From NCBI GenBank assembly GCA_026826555.1, contig JAKSZT010054304.1:30560341-30624340 (forward strand): a stretch of 64,000 nucleotides of DNA, written 5' to 3'. Made by a program: the position numbers and the translations under genes. The first letter of the stretch is position 1, and every line of letters starts with the position of its first letter. The notes beneath the pieces are model-generated. The model made no database searches and had not been told where the DNA came from. It saw only the letters and a list, made by a program, of their open reading frames with translations. Of this stretch, positions 56,986 through 64,000 are shown one piece after another. The stretch is from Tolypeutes matacus (Eukaryota > Chordata > Mammalia > Cingulata > Chlamyphoridae).

Positions 56986-57215
56986 AAATCATTTTTATTG
57001 GTACATATTAATAAAGAATACAATTCATCCAAAGTATACTAAATGGTATTTGGTATAATCATGTAGTTGTGCATTCATCTCTTCAATCACTTTTAAAGCA
57101 TTTTCATTATTTCAATAATGATAATAATAAACAAAAAACAGACAAGAAAACTCCTCACCTCTCATTCTCTCTATGCTTTCCCCACTGTTGCTCATTCTTT
57201 TTAATGCAATATAAT
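56986..57215 (-). mobile_element. 5'-truncated L1 3' end, minus strand
   Basis: The inverse of the 23700 and 50663 modules: it begins with a T-run side 'tttttattggtacatatt', then 'aatacaattcatccaaagta', 'catgtagttgtgcattcatc', 'cattttcattatttcaataa' and 'tctctatgctttcccc'. The 63-codon plus-strand frame here (57069-57260) is its antisense. Confidence 0.7.
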
Positions 57216-57479
57216 ATTTTCAGAATTACACAAACATCACACACACTCCACTTAAGGTAGAAATACATTTTCCAATAGAATTGGTGACTCTTTTTCTGTA
57301 ATACTTGATTTTTCTATCCTTCATTTTCTTACATAAATATTAAACAAATCCAACTATATTTATACAATCACTCATATCTTAGTTAAATTTATATCCTCCC
57401 TAGGCATCTGAGTTATTCTTTCTGTTTTTTGTTTTTTTTTCCCTATTTTTTCCATTTCCTCCTCAGGTCAATTTTGCTG
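57216..57479. other. Unassigned interval
   Basis: No repeat or gene recognised. Confidence 0.4.
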
Positions 57480-57760
57480 CCTTTTCACATTTCCTTTAAT
57501 TATTTTGTGCTCAACCAGAATTTTATCTTTAGATCTCTTCTTTTCTCCTGTTGACACTCAATGTGGGTGATGACTTTACAATTTTGGCACTCCAAATGGT
57601 ATTTGAAAAAAAAATAAATTCAAGCCTCTCCCGTGAGCTCCAGATTTGTGATGGCAACATCCTATTCTCTATCTCCACTTGGCTGTTCCTCAACAAACAT
57701 AAATTCAATTGGTCCAAAAATGGACCTCTTTCTCTTCTTGTAGCTCATGTTTCACTTAAC
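57480..57760 (+). repeat. L2-like LINE relic, plus strand
   Basis: 'gtgagctccagatttgtgat', 'ctatctccacttggctgttc', 'aacataaattcaattgg' and 'tccaaaaatggacctcttt' follow an L2 segment common in mammals. The 85- and 62-codon frames over it are not supported as genes. Confidence 0.5.
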
Positions 57761-57879
57761 TCTTATTTATCCATGCTTTCTCATTATGGAAGTAACAGAT
57801 ACTTGTAAAAATTAATTACCCAAATTAAAAATCAACTAAATAAAAATAATAAATATAAAGAGTGTCTCATGATTTTCCT

Positions 57880-58830
57880 TGCCTTGTTCTCATCCAAGAT
57901 AATCATTTCGGTTGGGTATGTGTTCTTAGAGACTTTTCTAGGCATAGGTCTATACATACATATAACTAAATTTTGAAAATTGGATTATATTAAACATAAT
58001 TTCAACAAATTAATTTTTTTCTCAATTGTATGTTGTGAACATTCATCCATGTCTAAACTTTGTGATATCCTGCATACTCTTTTAAACAGTTGCATGGAAT
58101 CTTATTTTGCCAGGGCTGCTATAACAAATACCCCACACTGATTGGCTTGAACAAAAAGAATTCATTGTCTGTTTTGAAGCCTAGAAGTTCAAAATCAAGG
58201 TGTTGGCAGAGTCATGCTTTCTCCAAAGTCTTTTGAGTTCTGGCAGTGGCTTGCTGTCAATCAATCTCTGTCTCTGTCACACGGCAATGTATCCTTCTGT
58301 CTCTTCCTCTGGCTACCTGCTCCTACTGCTGTATCCAAATATCTTTTGTTTATAGGGACATCAGTCATACTGGATCAAGGCCCACCTCATTCAATTTGGC
58401 TTCATCCTAATAAGATCTTTGAAGACCTTATTTACAAATGAGTCCATATCCACAGGACCTGGAGTTAGACTTGAACATGTCTGTGATAGAAGTTATTCAA
58501 TCCCCAGAATAAGGTGTTCTAGTGCTAACATGTAATGATTTTTACACTAATTTCTTTTTAAGGGTTATATAAGTTTTATTTTTTTCTATGTGTTGACACT
58601 GAAAAAACGAGCTTTCTTACATATTTTCATAGTTGTGCACTGCAATAAATAATATAGAAGTGGAATTTCTGGAACAAAAGGTATGAATATTTAAATATCA
58701 ATATATTACACAAAATCATCTTTTAATATTTTGCTAACTTGAATTTCCATGAATGGAGTGTAAGAGTTCCTCTTCTACATCCTTCCTTGTAAACATAGAA
58801 TTATCATATTTCTCGTTTTAAATTCCTTTA
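57880..58830 (-). mobile_element. Old L1 (L1M-like), antisense, split by an LTR
   Basis: Pieces at about 57880-58105 ('gaacattcatccatgtctaa') and 58510-58830 ('agaagtggaatttctggaac', 'gagttcctcttctacatcc') are antisense ORF2 C-terminal text. They are interrupted by an MLT1-like LTR, so the L1 is the older. Confidence 0.55.
58106..58509 (-). mobile_element. MLT1-like (ERVL-MaLR) solitary LTR, minus strand
   Basis: 'gccagggctgctataacaaa', 'ttcaaaatcaaggtgttgg', 'gggacatcagtcatactgga' and 'ttaaatgagtccatatcc'-like text in antisense order, ending near 'ttcaatccccagaat'. Same type as 1578-2470. The 75-codon plus-strand frame inside is antisense noise. Confidence 0.75.
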
Positions 58831-59353
58831 AGAACTACTTTTAAAACTTTAAATAAAATACTTAAATTATAATTTATTGAATTAAACAACTGTAGGCAGA
58901 TCTTTTGACTCATACTGCTGGCATCAGCCTAGCATGAGTGTCAACCATTTGGGGCACTCCCATCTCTTTGTATTAGATCTGTTAAAGTGCTGTATCTCTA
59001 TTTATATTTTACTTCTAAATCCTCTATACTAAAGAAAGGAAAATTAAAATAACTAAACTAATAAGGAATGAAAAAGGAAATTCACTGCAAAGATTTGCTA
59101 AAATTTAGTTTTATTATACTGCATAATGTAAAAAAATCTATACCTATGAGTCAAGAATATTTTGTAAGGAATTTGTGAATTACAAAAGAAAAATGATGTT
59201 TTAAAGGTTTTTTACTTTAATCTACATTATTCTCCATTAAGCATCTTGGTCAAAAGGAAACTTATTTGCACAGTTAATACTTATTATTATTGGAATGATT
59301 TCTGTAGTATTTTGTTATAGGCTTATCAGAATAATTGTAATAACATCATCCTG
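58831..59353. other. Unassigned AT-rich interval
   Basis: No repeat or gene recognised. Confidence 0.4.
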
Positions 59354-59530
59354 ACTCCCTCCCTCCTTCTCTTTCCCCTTCCTTCTTTCCTCCCTCCCTC
59401 CCTCCTTCCCTTCCTTCTTTCTTTCCTTCCATCCTTTCTCCCTCTCTCTCAATCTTTCTCTCTCTTTCACTTTCCCTTTCATTCTTGCTTTCTTGCTTTC
59501 TTTTTCTCCCTCCCTCTCTTCCCACCCTTA
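59354..59530. repeat. Polypyrimidine (CCTT/CTTT)n tract, about 175 bp
   Basis: Almost pure C and T on the plus strand, made of imperfect CCCT, CCTT and CTTT units with rare A or G. It is followed by a TTTA-rich simple stretch (59531-59580). It lacks any SINE head, so it is not simply a tail. Confidence 0.9.
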
Positions 59531-59809
59531 TTTAATTAATTCATTAATTTATTTATGTGTTTATGTATTTATCTATTTGAGGACACTGAGTTGAAAAAGC
59601 AAATGAACTACTTTTGGACTATTTTTCATGATTTATTAGAAAAAAATCTCACCTACTAATTTACCTTTAGTTGGGAAAATAAAACTTAACAACTATTCTA
59701 TATGATTATTAATACAATTTTAAAATATTAACTTTACTGAATGTAAGTGCAGGGAATGGAGAAAGAGGCAATAAACATACAATACACTAATGAAATAAAA
59801 CGTGTCGTG

Positions 59810-60740
59810 AGACTTTTACTTCTAGGTAGGACATAACAGGCAAGTGCTATTGAAGAACCATTAAAAACACTGGAATAAATCACCAAAGTTACAGTTTTTA
59901 AAGGTATTAGAGAGGAGTGTAAGATGGGGAAGAACTACTTTTATATAAGGAGATACCCTCCAGTCCTTTCTTCAAAGGAACATGCGTCTATTTTGAGTCT
60001 GATCTGAGGACTTGGCTTGGCCAAAGCAGAAGGTCCACTGGGAAAGAGAAAATAGCAAAGTTGGCTGTTCTATGTGTCTAGAATACAGTACTGGACACTT
60101 GAGAGGCCACAGCCTTTCTTCCTATGAGTTATTTGTTGAGTTTGAAGCTCTACAAAAGCATGGGGAGCAAGGCCAACATCTTTTAAAAGACAGAGAGAAA
60201 ATTACCTCTATTTTGCAGTGCTTAGGAAACAAACACCTGCCAGAGAGAACTGGCCTGCCCCAAACACTCTGCTGTTTTCCCCTTCACAACATTTTTCAGG
60301 TTTGGGGGTTAAGTAAGATAGTAGATGGAGACCTGAGCTGGGGAGCTTTAAATGACAGAGCTGGCTCTCCCTTATTCTTCCAGGACAATGGATATGGAGA
60401 TAAGTTAGGCTTTCAAACAGGAATTGTGAGGCCAGGGCCAGGTGAAAACCAGATGTAGACGTACTCTTCTCAAAAAGGCAACTGAACCCCAGGCCAGCTC
60501 AATGTATTTCTGGGCTGAGATGAATGGCCCTCACCTGTCTCTGCTTCACAGAGAGAGGAGGGGACACTGTGCAAAGGTAAACTTAATTGAAGGCTCTATA
60601 GTTCTTTTATTCTTGATGTCAACATATCTTTAAAAAATATAAAACTTGTGAAGAGGCAAGAAAATATGGCCAACAATCAAGAAGCAGACTTGCTGACAAA
60701 AATAATCCATGCTGTTATAAATCAGAGGTAGTGCCTAGAA
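59810..60740 (+). mobile_element. Possible old L1 5' region
   Basis: The mixed-composition stretch ends in 'gaagaggcaagaaaatatgg', 'ccaacaatcaagaagcagac', which resembles the start of ORF1 in old L1M or HAL1 elements. 'aaagacagagagaaaattacc' also recalls their 5'UTR. No ORF1 continues. The call is uncertain. Confidence 0.35.
60012..60458 (+). other. 148-codon open frame of unknown meaning
   Basis: The longest plus-strand frame outside clear L1 coding. It begins MAWPKQKVHWEREN and ends GPGENQM. Composition is protein-like but shows no domain, signal peptide or repeat I know. It lies inside a stretch that may be an old L1 5'UTR, where chance frames of this length occur in GC-richer DNA. No splice sites or promoter could be tied to it. 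Most likely not a gene. Confidence 0.25.
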
Positions 60741-60980
60741 GACAATATTAAGGGTTATTCTTGGAGGTTGGCAAGTTCTGTTTCTTGACCTACGTGCTAG
60801 TTACATAGGTCTGTTTAGTTTTTAGGGAAAAAAAATCAAGTTCCACAATGGTATGTATCAATAAAAAGGAAAAAATATGGCATATATTTAACATAGTATG
60901 TTGTCTAGATTTAAAGTACCTTAAAAGTCTAATCACTTCATTTTCTTTCTTTTCTGGTTTCCATGTTGCCTAGGTTCTTC

Positions 60981-61529
60981 TGATATTGTAACTGAGAGTT
61001 AAGAATTAACAAATAATTATGATTACTAAATCATTATATAATTTTTTTAATATTATAAAATAGCCTAAAGTTAATATCTAAAATTACTGAAGCTAGATAG
61101 ACTGGTCTCATCATCCCGTTTATGGTAACTCTAGACCTAGCCTCACTTGTGTCCGCTTACTATTATGATGGCAACCACTCCACCCTCTTCTATTTAATAT
61201 CCATATGAAAAACCTTGCAACTGACCTTTATTCTGTGTACCCTTATCCCAGGTCCTTGTAACTCACACTGGTTTGTACCTATCCTGTTTATCCCCTTAAT
61301 GTTTATTAATTAAGGAAACCATGCCAGCTCCACACCAATTATACATTAGAATCCTCTTGTTATAAAATATCAAAATTAATGCAGTTCCAGAAGGCAATTT
61401 TTAGGGTCAGTAGACCACTGCCCTCCTCTGCTTGCACAAATAAATTCTTCCTCTCTTTGAAACCTTGGTGTCTCAGGAATTGGTCTTTGAAGTGCATCTG
61501 GAGAAGGAACCTGCATTTGCTTGTTATCA
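60981..61529 (+). mobile_element. Class-I-like solitary LTR, plus strand
   Basis: Sister of the inverted LTR at 36737-37392. Shared blocks in order: 'agttaagaattaacaaataa', 'ttatataat', 'tttaatatccatatgaaaaa', 'ttaatgtttattaattaagg', 'cttgcacaaataaattcttc' (AATAAA) and 'gtgtctcaggaattgg'. Ends TG...CA (tgatattgtaac to cttgttatca). No target duplication seen; no internal region. Confidence 0.65.
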
Positions 61530-63033
61530 ATATAAAATATTTGCTATTAAAAAAAAAAAACTCAAAAAAGAGAATCTAACAAGAATTCTTCGGTGAGCAC
61601 TTGGATTATAGCCTCACTTTATGTTATTAATTTCAAAATGTTGCATTTTTCCTGTTTTAATGTTCCACAGTCTTTGTATGTATGTATAGACGTATGAATC
61701 ATAATCTTATCTATAGAGCATTTACTAAGTATTTGCAACCTAAATCCTGAATACTCTCATATTTGTTAAAGTTCATAATACAAATATTTTAAGCATATAG
61801 ATTATTGTACATGTAAATCAGAAAAAATCAAATAGACAAATTAATAGATTCTATATATAGAAAGTATTAATTCTTTCTCTAAACAGTTGCTTGTCTTTTC
61901 CAAACACAAAATTAATTCAAGCCAATTTAGTAATTACAAAAACATGCTTTTTCATGATTAAGAGTTACTCTTAGGGAGAGGAAATTTAAGCTGTGATTAT
62001 CTTTAATTAAGGGTTGTTCAATTCGGTTGAAGGGCTACTATTGTTGACCCCCCAAAATGAAATATAATTGAGAGTAATCAAAAGAGATAATAATAATTTA
62101 CTGAACTTAGAGAAGTCCTTTTAAGTATATATCAGATAAGATTAATTAGAGCATTTTCCAAACCCCTCGAGCATCTTAGTTTTCATGTATAAAAAGTAGA
62201 GAAATTATATTCAGGGCACCTGTCAAATCCTTACTTTTTATAAGCAAGGTGTTAAATTTGAAATCTGGCACGAGCTTGATTTTTCTAATTAAGACATAAG
62301 GAAATTTTTGATTACTATTTAAGTTGTTTCATTAATATAAATATTAATGAATGTATATTGATTTTCTAAGATGGCATGCATATTGGTCTTAGTACTGGGA
62401 AAATGAGTTATAAAATATAATACTAATGTATTACACATTCTTTATTACCATAATAATTCTATATTAACAGAGAAATTGAGTAAGTATAAATTTATTTGTA
62501 TAATAAGAAAAATATTATGTTCTTCTGACAAAGGTCACTAAGTTCTTACTTCCGAAATAACTCCCTCTGATACCTCAAACCCAACAAACTTTTGACTGAA
62601 ATATAATGACTGATCACTTATTCAAATCAAAATGCTTATTAAACTCAACTATCTGCTTACACAACAGTTATATACTTATGTTGACTGTAGCTACAGAAAA
62701 ACACAAAACCATATTACCTGTTTTCATTTTAAATGTGTTACTATTAAACTTAAATGTATTTTAGTGCTTCCTGGAGTTTATATTATACTCCCTTTTTCTG
62801 TTCATCATCTCATTGTTCTGAACAACTATTTTTCACCTTCTCTTCTTTCTTCAAATACCCAACAACTCCTTTTTTATTCTCCTTTTCAACTTATAATTTT
62901 TCCTCCTTGGTACACTTTCTTCACTTTGCTTCCAGAACATCATGTTCTCTTTGTTTTCTACCAATTAACAAGACATTTTAAAAAGTCAGATTACTTTGTG
63001 GCTTCTCTTTTTCATCCTAACTACTTGTAGCCG
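61530..63033. other. Unassigned low-repeat interval
   Basis: AT-rich, with no transposon ends. The part 61960-62350 is a candidate for conserved noncoding DNA (see findings). The 132-codon frame at 62632-63030 has no recognisable domain and a low-complexity, aromatic-rich translation; it is treated as chance. Confidence 0.4.
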
Positions 63034-63640
63034 TTTGGCAGTTTGATATAATTATGAATTCCAAAAATATATATTGGATTATGCTTGTAAACAGGTATGC
63101 TAATGTGGGCATGATTAAGTTATGATTAGAGCTTTAACTGGGCCACGGCAGTAGGGCGTTGAGCCCCACCCCTTGGTGGGTGGGGGAATCAAATATAAAA
63201 GGCATGGCAAAAGACAGAGAGATCAGTTTTGATGTTGGAGTCTTGTGCTGGAGCCCGGGAAGTAAGAGAGCTTGGTCGTGAGGAAGGAGAGAAGGCCCCG
63301 GGATAAAGACGAGCTGTTCGCCTGAGAGTTTACAGCTGGCCTTGTGGAGAGAAGCAAAGCCTAGAGAGCCTCATAGTCTACAGGTGACCTTGTGGAGGAA
63401 ACAGAGGTGCTGAGCCGGGAGAGAAACGCAGCCCCTGAAGAGAGGAATCCAAGAAGCCTGAACCCTGGCAAACGTAGGCAGCTGTCTTGCTCCAACATGT
63501 GGCAATGAACTTTGGTAAGGGAAAAAACTTAAGCTTTACGGCCTGGTAACTGTGGACTTCTACCCCAAATAAAGACCCTTTATAAAGACCAACCTATTTG
63601 TGGTATTTTGCATCAGCACCCCTTTGGCTGACTAATATAC
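63034..63640 (+). mobile_element. Lineage-specific LTR (group 1), plus strand
   Basis: 'ggcagtttgatataattatg' at the left and 'ccccaaataaagaccctt', 'tttggctgactaatata' at the right mark a group 1 LTR. It contains a repeated internal phrase ('agcctg/cctgagagtttacagctgg' and 'catagtctacaggtgacctt') also present in the 2610 copy. AATAAA at about 63567. Confidence 0.75.
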
Positions 63641-63654
63641 TACTTAATACTGCA

Positions 63655-63960
63655 ATACCCTAAGGAGCACTCTTTGCTCCTCATCTTTCTCTCACTCCCT
63701 TGGCAATCTCATCAAACACCATGGGTTTCGATCTGCTTTTCCGGACATCCCTCTCAATCTCCACATTCATGTGCCAGTTGCTGCTGCCTTGGCAGCTCTA
63801 TGTGGCTGTGTTATCTCATGAAAACCTAAATAGTATAATCATTTTTCTTTCAAAATCCATTTTACCCATATTTTGTGACTAATTGATGAGAAAAACTTCC
63901 TTACAGGCCAAGGAATCTTAAAGTTATCCTTGACTTCTCATTTTCTAACTACCTGTGTAC
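63655..63960 (+). repeat. L2-like LINE relic, plus strand
   Basis: 'ctcactcccttggcaatctc', 'ggaatcttaaagttatcctt' and 'gacttctcattttctaac' follow the same L2 segment order as the 57480 copy. Decayed and without a frame. It may continue past the window end. Confidence 0.45.
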
Positions 63961-64000
63961 AATCCACTGGGAAATCATTTTAATGATCCTTCAAATATAT

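Noticed and set aside
36737..61529. A complete endogenous retrovirus between the two class-I-like LTRs
   Set aside because: The two LTRs are in opposite orientation and 24 kb apart, separated by unrelated L1s and other repeats; no gag, pol or env text was seen.
62632..63030. 132-codon plus-strand frame
   Set aside because: No domain, low-complexity aromatic-rich text, AT-rich codons and a second overlapping frame (62754-62981); nothing suggests selection.

Overview
This window reads as mammalian nuclear DNA, AT-rich and gene-poor. I found no intact host gene, exon series, RNA gene, CRISPR array or operon. The organism is most likely a xenarthran (armadillo, sloth or anteater). The reason is the tRNA-derived SINE copies of the DAS type, with a 'gtggctcaagcagttgagc'-like head, a GGTTCGA-type B box and a poly(A) or (AAATA)n tail. 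They sit beside L1 elements and LTRs that are not the usual primate or rodent ones. I cannot choose between genera. Repeat names come from recognition by eye, without a library search.

Layout. 1-4.3 kb: three SINE heads, an MLT1-like LTR split by a younger LTR, another LTR, an ancient L2 relic and a small hAT-type DNA transposon with a perfect 8-bp target duplication. 5-11 kb: antisense L1 3' ends, a MIR, and several lineage-specific LTRs, including a nest at 8.05-9.73 kb. 11.9-18.5 kb: an old minus-strand L1 broken by a SINE and by a younger 3.2-kb L1 whose ORF2 still has a 474-codon open C-terminal part. 18.5-24.6 kb: mostly unassigned, with an unidentified 100-codon minus-strand frame, a 15-bp inverted repeat, one MLT1-like LTR and an L1 3' end. 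24.65-32.1 kb: one nearly full-length plus-strand L1 (5'UTR, ORF1, ORF2, 3'UTR), dead by frameshifts and a C-terminal deletion. 34.5-39.9 kb: an old plus-strand L1 cut by three LTRs of three families. 43.2-50.9 kb: two MER5A-like elements, one split by a deleted L1, then an L1 with two tandem 3' ends inside one target duplication. 51.9 kb: a complete SINE. 53.5-64 kb: a hAT-like MITE, old L1 and L2 relics, a MIR, an MLT1-like LTR, a long polypyrimidine tract, a possible L1 5' region, a class-I-like LTR and another lineage-specific LTR.

No set of genes works together here. What can be read is the order of insertions, from interruptions and target-site duplications. Between repeats, a few low-repeat stretches (about 23.0-23.3, 40.9-42.2, 55.4-56.0 and 62.0-62.35 kb) look like possible conserved noncoding DNA. 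That is inference and would need an alignment. I did not find a new biological system; the strongest observations are structural ones in the mobile elements.
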